Assembly (NCBI GenBank): GCA_013036095.1
Contig: JAAXCW010000013.1
Span: 1-46,693, forward strand
Reading direction: 5' to 3'
DNA: 46,693 nt
Origin: Vulcanimicrobiota bacterium
Lineage (GTDB): Bacteria > Vulcanimicrobiota > Vulcanimicrobiia > Vulcanimicrobiales > Vulcanimicrobiaceae
The position numbers and the translations under genes were made by a program. Of this stretch, positions 8,444 through 15,981 are shown piece after piece (positions within the stretch are counted from its first letter, which is position 1; each line of letters begins with the position of its first letter). The notes beneath the pieces were generated by a model. The model ran no database searches, was not told where the DNA came from, and was given only the letters and a program-made list of their open reading frames with translations.

Positions 8444-10437
8444 ACAAGGTTATCACCCTCGACAACCCGCCGGTCAACGCACTGTCGTTCAAGTACTCGG
8501 AAAAGATTCTCAAAGAGATCGAAGACGCGGAGAACGATCCGTCCGTCACCAGCGTCACCGTCACCGGCGCGAATGGATTTTTCAGCGCCGGCGTGGACGT
8601 GAACGACTTTCAAAAAGATTGGGATCCTAGCGGTACGACCGTGCGCGACATTATCGAGACCATCGAACGCAGCGATAAAGTCTTCGTCGCCGCGATCGAC
8701 GGCGTTGCGCTGGGCGGCGCGCTCGAACTTGCCTTGGCTTGCGATCGCCGTGTTGCGACGCCGCGCTCGAAACTCGGGCTGCCGGAGATTAAACTCGGGC
8801 TCATCCCCGGCGCCGGCGGGACGCAGCGTTTGCCGCGTCTCATTCCGCCGCAAGAGGCGCTGCAAATGATGCTCAAGGGCGAGACCGTCAGCGCCGAGCG
8901 CGCCCTCGAACTCGGCTTGATCGACGAAGTAATTCCAGATGTCATGGTGAGCGTGTCGAACCACCCCGAGCATGTCATCCTGAGCAGCGCATCTTCGGTG
9001 CGCGAGTCGAAGGGCGAGGGGCCGCTCAAAAAAAGGCGCGTCTCCGAAATGCGCGTGCAGCTCCCGGCAACGGCGCAGGCGTTTGCGCTTCCTTATATTA
9101 TCGCCGAGGCGCACAAGTCGGTGCCGCCGGAAGAAAACGGCGGCCTGGCGGCCCATAAGCTCATCGACGCAGTGCAAGCCGCTTTCGAGCTTCCGTTTCC
9201 GCGCGGTCTGGCGCGCGAATACCGCCTGTTCGACGAACTGGTTGCCTCCGCTCCGTCGCTGGCGCTGCGCCATCTGTTCTTTGCCGAGCGCGAACTCTCG
9301 AAGATTCCCGGGCTCCCGCCAGCCGAACCGCTGGAAATAAAAACCGCGGGAGTGGTCGGCGGCGGCACGATGGGAACCGGCATTGCGATCACGTTTGCGA
9401 ACGCCGGCATTCCCGTAACGATCGTCGAGCCGAATGCCGATCAGATCGGGAAATCGCGGCAAACGATTTTCGGGATGTTCATGCATCAAGTGAAGCGCGG
9501 ACGGCTCACCCAGGAAGAAGCGTGGAAGCGCGGCCAGTCGATCGCGTTCAGCGAGGATTACGCGGCGCTCGCCGATTGCGACCTGGTGATTGAGGCCGTC
9601 TTCGAAAACATGGCGGTGAAAAAGGAAGTCTTCGGCAAGCTCGACCCGCTCGTCAAGCCGGGTGCAATTTTGGCGTCGAATACTTCGACGCTCGACATCG
9701 ACGAAATGGCGGCCATCACCAAACGGCCGGAGCAGTTCCTCGGGTTGCACTTCTTCGCGCCGGCGAACATCATGAAATTGCTGGAGATCGTGCGCGGCAA
9801 AGCGACGTCGGCGCAGACGCTCGCGACGGCGTTCAAACTTGCCAAGAAGCTGCGTAAAGTCGCGGTTCTTTCCGCGAACGCGTTCGGCTTCATCGGAAAC
9901 CGGATGTTCTTCGAATACACGCGCGAAGCGGTTGCGCTTGCCGAAGAAGGCGTGCCGCCGGCGCGGATTGACGTAGCGATGAAAAAATTCGGAATGGCGA
10001 TGGGACCGTTCGCCACGTTCGATCTCTCGGGCATCGACGTCTTCTGGCACGTCGCGCAAGGACGCCCGGATCTGGAACTGGCAAGAACGCCGATTCTTGA
10101 CCGTCTCTACGAACAAGAGCGTCTGGGCCAAAAAACAGGGAAGGGCTTCTATAAGTACGCCGAGGGTAGCCGAGAAGCGATTCGCGATAAGGAGATCGAG
10201 CAGCTGTTTGCCGAGCTCGCAAAAAAAGCCGGCGTGAAGCAAAATCCGGATGTGAGCGACGAAGAAATTGCGAGCCGGATCATCGGCGCGCTCATCATGT
10301 CGGGCGAAGAGATCCTGCGCGACGGCGTGGCGCTGCGACCAGGCGACATCGACATCGTCTGGATCTACGGATACGGTTTTCCGCCGTACCGCGGCGGCCC
10401 GATGTTTTATTCGCAAGAAGCGCTTGCCCATGCGTGA
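8440..10437 (+). CDS. fadJ: Bifunctional enoyl-CoA hydratase / 3-hydroxyacyl-CoA dehydrogenase
   Basis: A 665-residue enzyme with an N-terminal crotonase domain (about 1-168) and C-terminal 3-hydroxyacyl-CoA dehydrogenase domains (about 300-620). Crotonase residues are the two Glu in GGALELAL and LPEIKLGL, with GAGGTQRL. The NAD Rossmann loop is [13 protein letters not shown] and the dehydrogenase His is in LGLHFFAP. The order matches FadB/FadJ and peroxisomal L-bifunctional enzymes. Residues 172-194 are encoded by a palindromic repeat inserted in frame in the linker (see separate entry); both catalytic domains remain intact. The GTG start overlaps the upstream stop. Confidence 0.93.
   Translation: MNKVITLDNPPVNALSFKYSEKILKEIEDAENDPSVTSVTVTGANGFFSAGVDVNDFQKDWDPSGTTVRDIIETIERSDKVFVAAIDGVALGGALELALACDRRVATPRSKLGLPEIKLGLIPGAGGTQRLPRLIPPQEALQMMLKGETVSAERALELGLIDEVIPDVMVSVSNHPEHVILSSASSVRESKGEGPLKKRRVSEMRVQLPATAQAFALPYIIAEAHKSVPPEENGGLAAHKLIDAVQAAFELPFPRGLAREYRLFDELVASAPSLALRHLFFAERELSKIPGLPPAEPLEIKTAGVVGGGTMGTGIAITFANAGIPVTIVEPNADQIGKSRQTIFGMFMHQVKRGRLTQEEAWKRGQSIAFSEDYAALADCDLVIEAVFENMAVKKEVFGKLDPLVKPGAILASNTSTLDIDEMAAITKRPEQFLGLHFFAPANIMKLLEIVRGKATSAQTLATAFKLAKKLRKVAVLSANAFGFIGNRMFFEYTREAVALAEEGVPPARIDVAMKKFGMAMGPFATFDLSGIDVFWHVAQGRPDLELARTPILDRLYEQERLGQKTGKGFYKYAEGSREAIRDKEIEQLFAELAKKAGVKQNPDVSDEEIASRIIGALIMSGEEILRDGVALRPGDIDIVWIYGYGFPPYRGGPMFYSQEALAHA
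8953..9020. repeat. Interspersed palindromic repeat inserted in frame inside fadJ
   Basis: Read on the minus strand this segment contains CCCTTCGACTCGC, a hairpin (GCGCA at 8987-8991, TGCGC at 8999-9003, loop 8992-8998) and GCTCAGGATGACATG. This resembles the family of short interspersed repeats of the CCTTCGAC...GCTCAGGATGACA type common in many bacterial genomes (recollection, not searched). It replaces a helix normally following the crotonase domain, keeps the reading frame and adds no stop codon. Composition of the encoded peptide (Ser, His, Lys, Glu) differs from its surroundings. Confidence 0.72.
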
Positions 10438-11611
10438 AGCCGCGATCGTCGCCGTAGCGCGAACGCCGATCGGCAAGGCGTTTCGCGGCGCGTTCAATCA
10501 GACGCATGGCGCGACGATGGCCGGCCACGCGGTGCGCGCGGCAATCGATCGCGCCGGAATAGATCCGGCGGAAGTCGATGATGTCGTCATGGGAGTCGGA
10601 CTTCCCGAAGGCGCGACGGGGAATAATCTTGGGCGTGTTGCCGCCTTACGAGCGGGTCTGCCGGTCAGCGTCCCGGGCACCACGATCAACCGGTACTGCG
10701 CATCTGGATTGCAGGCGATCTCCATAGGCGCGCAACGCGTCATCGTCGACGGCGCGAGTTCGGTCGTAGCGGGCGGCGTGGAATCGATCAGCATGGTGCA
10801 GACGAATATGAACGTCGAGTTCTTTACCGAAGATTGGATGCTGCGCCACGATCCCGACGTCTATATGCCGATGCTGCAGACGGCCGACTATGTCGCCAAA
10901 AAATATGCCGTCTCGCGCGAGCGGCAAGATGAATACGCTTTGCAAAGCCAGCAACGAACGGCGGCCGCGCAAAACGCCGGCGCATTCGAAAAAGAGATCG
11001 TGCCGCTGGAATCTTGGAAATACGTAGAAGACAAGGAGACGGGGGAAGTCCGCGAAGAGCGCGTGACGCTGGCCGCCGACGAAGGCAACCGTCCGGAGAC
11101 GACGCTCGAGGGGTTAGCGAAACTCAAAGGCGTGCTCACTCCGGAATCGAGTGTGACCGCCGGAAATTCGTCGCAGCTCTCAGACGGCGCGGCGGCCGTC
11201 GTCGTTATGCACGCGAAACTTGCTGAGAAGCGCGGACTTCAGGCGCTTGGGTTCTATCGCGGCATGGTCGTGGTCGGAAACGAGCCCGGCGAGATGGGCA
11301 TCGCTCCGGTGTTTGCGATTCCAAAGCTTTTGAAACAGCACGGCCTAAAGATCGACGACATCGGCCTATGGGAATTGAACGAAGCCTTCGCGGTGCAAAC
11401 GGTCTACTGTCGCGATACGCTCGGCATTCCCAACGAACGCTTCAACGTCAGCGGCGGAGCCATCGCGGTCGGCCACCCATACGGTATGTCCGGTGCGCGC
11501 ATGACGATGCACGCGTTGATCGAAGGAAAGAAGCGCAAAGCCAAATACGTCGTGGTGACGATGTGCATCGGTGGCGGAATGGGCGCGGCGGGCCTTTTCG
11601 AAGTCGCTTAG
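10430..11611 (+). CDS. fadA: Acetyl-CoA C-acyltransferase (thiolase), beta-oxidation
   Basis: A 393-residue thiolase cleaving 3-ketoacyl-CoA with CoA. All catalytic residues are visible: nucleophile Cys90 in NRYCASG, His349 in VGHPYG and Cys379 in MCIGGG. Opening [16 protein letters not shown] is family-typical. The ATG at 10430 overlaps the fadJ stop by eight bases, so translation is probably coupled, and the product is the natural last enzyme of the operon. A biosynthetic acetoacetyl-CoA thiolase role is possible from sequence alone, but the operon favours degradation. The stop overlaps the convergent gene's stop by four bases. Confidence 0.93.
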   Translation: MREAAIVAVARTPIGKAFRGAFNQTHGATMAGHAVRAAIDRAGIDPAEVDDVVMGVGLPEGATGNNLGRVAALRAGLPVSVPGTTINRYCASGLQAISIGAQRVIVDGASSVVAGGVESISMVQTNMNVEFFTEDWMLRHDPDVYMPMLQTADYVAKKYAVSRERQDEYALQSQQRTAAAQNAGAFEKEIVPLESWKYVEDKETGEVREERVTLAADEGNRPETTLEGLAKLKGVLTPESSVTAGNSSQLSDGAAAVVVMHAKLAEKRGLQALGFYRGMVVVGNEPGEMGIAPVFAIPKLLKQHGLKIDDIGLWELNEAFAVQTVYCRDTLGIPNERFNVSGGAIAVGHPYGMSGARMTMHALIEGKKRKAKYVVVTMCIGGGMGAAGLFEVA

Positions 11612-12099
11612 CGCGTCGGCGCCGGCGACGGCGTTGCCGTGGAAGGCGGCGGCGTGGCCCGCATCTTGATGGCCCACAACGGATCGGGCTTGACCGGGAT
11701 GCCGCGCCGCAGCTCTGCCGCGGCCTGTTCTAAATAACGCGTGTAGCCAAAGTGCGCGCTGACGAACGTCAGCGCTTTCACGGCAGCGTTCCGAGCTGAA
11801 ACCCCGGGCAAATCTTCGTACAGATGCGCGAGATTGACTCCCGTTGAGGCAAGCCATCCGTCTTTCGGGTAACGGCCGGCCCAGTCGTAATAGGCTTCTT
11901 CGGTTAGGCCCGCCAGATGCGAGACGTTTTCCGGCAGCAATTTGTGATTGTCGTAGCGGCTCTTGAGCTGTGCGATCTCGTAGCGGATGCGCAGCGCGCT
12001 CATGCGCAACCGACCGAAATACTTATCGGCGGGCGCGTCGGCTGACGGCACCACGGCGAGCGTCATGCTAAGGAGAAGCAGGGCTACGAGTAATTTCAC
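11608..12099 (-). CDS. Exported protein of unknown function
   Basis: A 163-residue product with a clear signal peptide ([16 protein letters not shown], cleavage near residue 20), a helical central region rich in Arg, Tyr and Leu, and a Pro/Ser/Thr-rich C-terminal tail ([13 protein letters not shown]). The helical stretch [16 protein letters not shown] has the look of TPR-like packing, but I cannot assign a family. It is probably periplasmic or surface-linked. It is convergent with the thiolase gene. Confidence 0.65.
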   Translation of the reverse strand: MKLLVALLLLSMTLAVVPSADAPADKYFGRLRMSALRIRYEIAQLKSRYDNHKLLPENVSHLAGLTEEAYYDWAGRYPKDGWLASTGVNLAHLYEDLPGVSARNAAVKALTFVSAHFGYTRYLEQAAAELRRGIPVKPDPLWAIKMRATPPPSTATPSPAPTR

Positions 12100-12138
12100 C
12101 GCCTGGAGTTATTCCTAGGAGAGGGTCGGTTCTAACGA

Positions 12139-12162
12139 GCGAAGCCGCCGCAATCGCTTCGC
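12139..12162. repeat. Inverted repeat in 117-bp intergenic region
   Basis: GCGAAGC (12139-12145) and GCTTCGC (12156-12162) form a seven-base-pair stem with a ten-base loop between two divergent genes. It may be an operator or an mRNA leader hairpin; there is no T-run, so it is not a typical terminator. Confidence 0.45.
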
Positions 12163-12215
12163 GAGGGGTTGCGGTAAAGGCCCCTGGTCGTGATAGACTT
12201 TCCAAAGGATCGAAA

Positions 12216-12515
12216 GTGAGCGCGCAACCGTTGGAAATCCGGATGGCGCACCTTGAGGGTGCGTACGAACAGATAAGTCACAGACTCGGCAGCATCGAAC
12301 AGCGGCTGAGTTCCATGGAGCTCAAATTCGAGGGCCGCTTTGGCCAGGTGGATGGCCGGTTTGGGCAGATCGACGCGCGGTTCGCTCAGGTCGACGCACG
12401 TTTCGCTCAAATGGATGGCCGCTTCGCGCAAATCGATCAGAAGTTTATGTGGCTGTTCGGCCTGATCGGCTCGTCCTGGATTACGACGATTCTGGCGGTG
12501 CTCTACCACCGATAA
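12216..12515 (+). CDS. Heptad-repeat coiled-coil protein with C-terminal membrane anchor
   Basis: A 99-residue protein starting at GTG with AAAGGATCG upstream. Residues 41-75 are five exact-length seven-residue repeats of the form RFxQxDx, encoded by 21-bp units (12336-12440). This gives a regular trimeric- or dimeric-type coiled coil. It ends in a hydrophobic helix (FMWLFGLIGSSWITTILAVL) and a short basic tail. Similar small proteins occur widely in bacteria, some annotated hemolysin XhlA-like or DUF1640-like. It is probably tail-anchored in the inner membrane. Its role is unknown. Confidence 0.75.
   Translation: MSAQPLEIRMAHLEGAYEQISHRLGSIEQRLSSMELKFEGRFGQVDGRFGQIDARFAQVDARFAQMDGRFAQIDQKFMWLFGLIGSSWITTILAVLYHR
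12336..12440 (+). repeat. Five tandem 21-bp coding repeats
   Basis: Units start at 12336, 12357, 12378, 12399 and 12420, each encoding R-F-(G/A)-Q-(V/I/M)-D-(G/A/Q). The third codon bases differ between units, so the repeats are old or kept by protein selection, not a fresh slippage product. Confidence 0.85.
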
Positions 12516-12759
12516 GCCGGGCGCCCTCGCCGAGAGGATGACCCGCCACGCGAGCCAGATCGGGCAGGTAGGATAAGCAAAAAAAACAGCGAGAGCGCCG
12601 TTACGACGAGTACGCGAAGCGCGAGCCGCGATGTATTCAAAAAAATCTCCCCGGGCGTTTGCGCTCCCTTTAGCGAGCGAGCGATTGGCTCCCGTTCAAC
12701 CGCCTGCTTGGGCGGGTAAGAGGCAGCATCAAGGCCTTTGCTTTGGGAGGAGTTACTAC
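12516..12759. other. 244-bp intergenic region / leader of the WGxxGxxG gene
   Basis: No confident gene. A minus-strand frame (12503-12796) encodes one hydrophobic helix and an Arg/Ser-rich tail, but it overlaps both neighbours and has no ribosome site, so I do not call it. The plus strand holds a hairpin CCGCC (12700-12704) / GGCGG (12711-12715), then the strong ribosome site GGGAGGAG at 12745-12752. Confidence 0.5.
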
Positions 12760-13062
12760 ATGACAGTTTCCATCGGGAAAGTCGCCGCCGGCGCAATCTT
12801 TGCGGCGGCTCTTGCGATGACGCCGGGCGTGGCGTTCGCGCAGTACGCGCAAGCGACCACGGCCGCCAGTCCCGCTGCCAGTCCGGTAGCGAGCCCGGCC
12901 ACCACGACTACAACCACGGGTGCGACCACGACCACTTCGGCGGTCACCAATAATCCGCAAACCGGATGGTGGGGATTGCTCGGTTTGGCCGGTCTGCTCG
13001 GTTTGATGGGGTTGCGACGCGACACGACGGTTGCGTCGACGACCTACGATACGCGTCCCTAA
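12760..13062 (+). CDS. Exported protein with WGxxGxxG-type C-terminal sorting signal
   Basis: A 100-residue protein: signal peptide (MTVSIGKVAAGAIFAAALAM, cleavage after AFA), a low-complexity Ala/Ser/Pro/Thr region (about 32-65), and a C-terminal WWGLLGLAGLLGLMGLRR. That end fits the WGxxGxxG-CTERM class: tryptophan, glycine-rich hydrophobic helix, Arg pair. The Thr-rich middle suggests a surface-exposed stalk. The ATG follows GGGAGGAG at ideal spacing. It is followed by a strong intrinsic terminator, suggesting a highly expressed single gene. Function unknown. Confidence 0.75.
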   Translation: MTVSIGKVAAGAIFAAALAMTPGVAFAQYAQATTAASPAASPVASPATTTTTTGATTTTSAVTNNPQTGWWGLLGLAGLLGLMGLRRDTTVASTTYDTRP

Positions 13063-14106
13063 CTAATCGACGACTAAAATCACGGGCTCGGGCGTAAGCG
13101 ATCCGATTTCGCTTGCGTCGCCGAGCCCGGCTTTTTTTAACGCGTGCACGAGCTCGGTCGAGCGTTCGGGCGGTACGGCGAGCAGCAAGCCGCCCGACGT
13201 TTGCGCGTCGCAGAGCGCCAGCCGGCGCGCCATGCCGACGCTTTCTGAGAATTGCACGCCGCTTTCCAGCGCGAGCCGGTAGTTCGTTCGCGTTCCGCCG
13301 GGGACCGTATCCCTTTGCGCGAGGCGCTCCACTTCATCGAAGAGTGAGACTGCGTGCGCCGAGATTTCCGCCCCCGTTCCGCCCGAGGTCATCTCGCAGA
13401 GATGCCCGATAAGGCCGAATCCCGTTATGTCGGTTGCAGCATGCACGTCGAATTGCGCCGCGATTTCAGCCGCTTGCTCATTTAACAGCAGCATGGAATC
13501 GATCGCGGGCTGCAGCGCGCCGTCGTCGATCTCGTTGTTGCGGCGTGCGGTCGTCAAGATTCCTGTGCCGATCGGCTTGGTCAGCACGAGTGCGTCGCCG
13601 GGTTTTCCGGTGTTGTTGCGCCAGATTTTGTCGGGATGCACGACGCCGCTGACGGCAAGTCCGTATTTCGGTTCGTCGTCTTTGATCGTATGACCGCCGA
13701 TGATCGCGATGCCGGCTTCGCGCGTCTTTTCGGCGCCGCCGGCTAAAATCGCCCAGATGACACTCGCGTCCATATTTTCAGGAAACGCGCCGATTGCCAG
13801 CGCCGCGATTGGACGCGCGCCCATCGCGTAAATATCCGAAAGCGCGTTCGCTGCGGCGATCTGTCCGTACACGCGCGGGTCGTCGACGATCGGCGTGAAA
13901 AAGTCAACGGTTTGCACGAGCGCAAGCTCGTCGCTCAGCCGGTACACGCCGGCATCATCTGCGGTCGCGCTGCCGACCAGCACGTTCGGATCGTCGATCT
14001 GAGGCAGCTCGCGCAGGACCTGCGCGAGGACGGCGGCGTCCATCTTGGACGCTCAACCTGCGCAGCTGGAAAGATGCGTTAGCCGGAAGATATCGGCTTT
14101 CGTCAT
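13063..14106 (-). CDS. selD: Selenide, water dikinase SelD, a selenoprotein (Sec18 at UGA)
   Basis: SelD makes selenophosphate from selenide and ATP for selenocysteine and selenouridine synthesis. An open frame from ATG 14043 would lack the catalytic loop. Reading on through the in-frame TGA at 14055-14053, the frame continues to ATG 14106. That gives RLTHLSSCAGUASKM, which aligns with the SelD active site where Cys or Sec is followed three residues later by Lys (E. coli Cys17/Lys20; here Sec18/Lys21). Total length is 347 residues, normal for the family. Downstream are VQTVDFFTP, GGHTIKDDEP and DITGFGLIGH. A SECIS-like hairpin lies downstream of the UGA. It is divergent from psuK. Confidence 0.92.
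13084..13138 (+). terminator. Intrinsic terminator lying inside the 3' end of selD
   Basis: GGGCTCGG (13084-13091) pairs with CCGAGCCC (13121-13128). An inner stem pairs CGTAAGCGA (13093-13101) with TCGCTTGCG (13109-13117, one G-U pair). The run TTTTTTT follows at 13132-13138. It terminates the plus-strand WGxxGxxG gene, yet its sequence is selD codons on the other strand. Confidence 0.82.
14008..14028 (-). promoter_or_regulatory. Bacterial SECIS hairpin in selD
   Basis: On the selD strand CTCGCGCAG and CTGCGCGAG form a perfect nine-base-pair stem around GUC. Equivalently, an eight-pair stem has apical loop GGUCC, the GGUC loop recognised by SelB in E. coli fdhF. The loop starts 32 bases after the UGA, within the usual bacterial range of roughly 16-37. 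Confidence 0.85.
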
Positions 14107-14114
14107 GCATGGCT

Positions 14115-14134
14115 CTTCGCGCCGCCGCGCGAAG
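14115..14134. repeat. Hairpin in the 36-bp selD-psuK divergent gap
   Basis: CTTCGCGC (14115-14122) and GCGCGAAG (14127-14134) form a perfect eight-base-pair stem with a CGCC loop. It fills over half of the space between the two start codons and would sit in both leaders or act as a shared operator. Confidence 0.5.
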
Positions 14135-14142
14135 CGCCTCGC

Positions 14143-15057
14143 ATGCAGGTCACATGCATCGGCGGCGCATGCGTCGATCGCAGCTATCGCGTGCAAGGCA
14201 ACGCCGTATCCGGCTCCTCGAATCCGGCAATCCGTGCGTTGCCGCTCTTCGGTGGCGTCGCGCGCAACGTGAGCGAAAACTTAGCACGGTTGCGGATCGA
14301 ATCAGCGCTTTTCACTGCCGTCGGGGACGACGCGTTGGGGCAAGCGCTGCTCGACGAGCTTCGCGTAGCCGGCGTCAACGTCGACCTCGTCAAAATCGTC
14401 GAAGGGTCGTCCGACGAATACGCCGCCATTCTCGAGCGCGGGGATCTGGTGTTGGGCGCTGCCGACATGCGCGCGATCGAAAGCCTGACGATCGGCGACC
14501 TCGACCTCAGGTGGGAAACGCTTGCGGGATCGGCTTGGCTGTTCATCGACTGCAACGTGAGCGCGGGCATCCTGCAGACCTGCTTGTCGCGCCGGTCGAT
14601 AGCGCGGTACCAACTCGCGATCGATGCGGTGAGCGAACCGAAAGCGCGGCGGCTCCCCGGGCAGCTCGATCCTATCGATGTGCTCTTTATAAATGAAGGC
14701 GAGGCGCGCTCATACCTGGACGCGGACGCTAGCGCGCCGCCGGAAGAACTCGCATCGGCCCTGTTGGCGCGCGGAGCGCGATCGGTCGTGTTGACAGGCG
14801 GGGACCGCGGCATGATCTGCGGCGACCCTACGGTGCTGATGCACATCCCCGCAGCCATGGTTCATCGGGTCTGCGCGACGGGAGCCGGCGACGCGCTGGT
14901 GGCCGGGACGTTGTGGAGATTGATCGCGGGCGACGGGTTGCGCGACGCCGCGCGCACCGGGGCCGAACTCGCGGCTCTGACGCTCCAAACCGATCGCAGC
15001 GTACGCGCCGACCTCTCGCCGGCGCTGCTGGACCGGCAGACCGGGGTGCGCCCATAA
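14143..15057 (+). CDS. psuK: PfkB-family kinase, probable pseudouridine kinase
   Basis: A ribokinase-like sugar kinase of 304 residues with the PfkB signatures GGVARNVSENLARL (substrate end) and CATGAGDALVAG, where the Asp is the catalytic base. It directly precedes psuG with a one-base stop/start overlap (ATAATG). That pairing identifies it as PsuK, which phosphorylates pseudouridine to its 5'-phosphate before glycosidic cleavage. It is cytoplasmic. On sequence alone it could be another PfkB kinase; the operon decides. It shares a 36-bp divergent region with selD. Confidence 0.87.
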   Translation: MQVTCIGGACVDRSYRVQGNAVSGSSNPAIRALPLFGGVARNVSENLARLRIESALFTAVGDDALGQALLDELRVAGVNVDLVKIVEGSSDEYAAILERGDLVLGAADMRAIESLTIGDLDLRWETLAGSAWLFIDCNVSAGILQTCLSRRSIARYQLAIDAVSEPKARRLPGQLDPIDVLFINEGEARSYLDADASAPPEELASALLARGARSVVLTGGDRGMICGDPTVLMHIPAAMVHRVCATGAGDALVAGTLWRLIAGDGLRDAARTGAELAALTLQTDRSVRADLSPALLDRQTGVRP

Positions 15058-15980
15058 TGCAAGCGCTGCCGGAGTATTTTGACGTCACCGCGGAGGTTGC
15101 GCAGGCGCTCGCGACCGGCGCGCCCGTGGTCGCGCTCGAGAGCACGATCGTTTCGCACGGTATGCCCTATCCCGAGAACGTGGAGACCGCGCTCTCAGTC
15201 GAACGCATCATTCGCGACGGCGGCGCAATCCCGGCGACGATCGCCGTGATTGGCGGCCGCGTAAAAGTCGGTTTGAACGAAGATGAGCTCGAGCGTTTAG
15301 GGCGCGCAAGTGACGTCTTGAAGCTGAGCCGCGCCGATCTGCCGCATGCGATCGCCGCCGGCCGCGACGGCGCGACGACGGTCGCTGCGACGATGCTGCT
15401 CGCCGATGGTGCCGGAGTGCGCATCTTTGCGACAGGCGGGATCGGCGGAGTCCATCGCGGCGCGGAACGCACCTTCGATATTTCAGCGGACCTGTACGAA
15501 CTCGCGCGCACGCCGGTCACCGTCGTTTGCGCCGGCGCAAAAGCGCTGCTCGATATACCCGCTACGCTCGAAATGCTCGAAACGCTGGGCGTTCCTGCGA
15601 TCGTCTATCGGAGCGGCGAGTTCCCCGCATTCTGGAGCCGCGAAAGCGGCTTGCCATCACCGCTGCGATTCGATTCCGCGCAAGACATCGCGCGGTTCGT
15701 CCAAACGCAGCGCACGCTTGGCTTGAGCTCCGGCACACTCGTCGCTAATCCCATCGATAGCGCTGACGAAATTCCGCGCGAGGAAATGGAGCCGTGCATA
15801 GCCGCCGCCGCGGCCGAAGCGCAAGATGCGGGAATCCGCGGAAAGGCCCTCACGCCTTGGCTGCTCGAGCGCATTGACCGGCTCACTTCCGGGCGCAGCC
15901 TGACGGCGAACGTCGCGCTGATCAAGAGCAACGGCCGCTTGGCGGCTGAAATCGCGGCCTTTCTGTCGAACACCGTCTGA
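15057..15980 (+). CDS. psuG: Pseudouridine-5'-phosphate glycosidase
   Basis: A 307-residue enzyme that cleaves the C-C glycosidic bond of pseudouridine 5'-phosphate, giving uracil and ribose 5-phosphate. Family motifs are ALESTIVSHGMPYP, with the conserved Glu, and CAGAKALLDIPATLE, where Lys162 corresponds to the E. coli Schiff-base Lys166. TGGIGGVHRGAE and the SGTLVANPI stretch also match. ATG 15057 overlaps the psuK stop. A longer frame from 14913 is antisense/out-of-frame shadow. It works with PsuK to recycle pseudouridine from RNA turnover. Confidence 0.95.
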   Translation: MQALPEYFDVTAEVAQALATGAPVVALESTIVSHGMPYPENVETALSVERIIRDGGAIPATIAVIGGRVKVGLNEDELERLGRASDVLKLSRADLPHAIAAGRDGATTVAATMLLADGAGVRIFATGGIGGVHRGAERTFDISADLYELARTPVTVVCAGAKALLDIPATLEMLETLGVPAIVYRSGEFPAFWSRESGLPSPLRFDSAQDIARFVQTQRTLGLSSGTLVANPIDSADEIPREEMEPCIAAAAAEAQDAGIRGKALTPWLLERIDRLTSGRSLTANVALIKSNGRLAAEIAAFLSNTV

Positions 15981-15981
15981 C

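Noticed and set aside
8320..10497. Minus-strand 725-residue frame opposite fadJ
   Set aside because: Very long frame caused by codon bias of fadJ; Arg/His-rich with no domain.
12503..12796. Minus-strand frame with one hydrophobic helix (97 residues)
   Set aside because: It overlaps two better-supported genes, has no ribosome site, and its Arg/Ser-rich ends look like a shadow of G+C-rich sequence.
13063..14043. SelD starting at ATG 14043 (326 residues)
   Set aside because: It lacks the active-site loop with Cys/Sec and Lys. The upstream in-frame TGA in perfect family context plus a SECIS-like hairpin explains the apparent truncation better.
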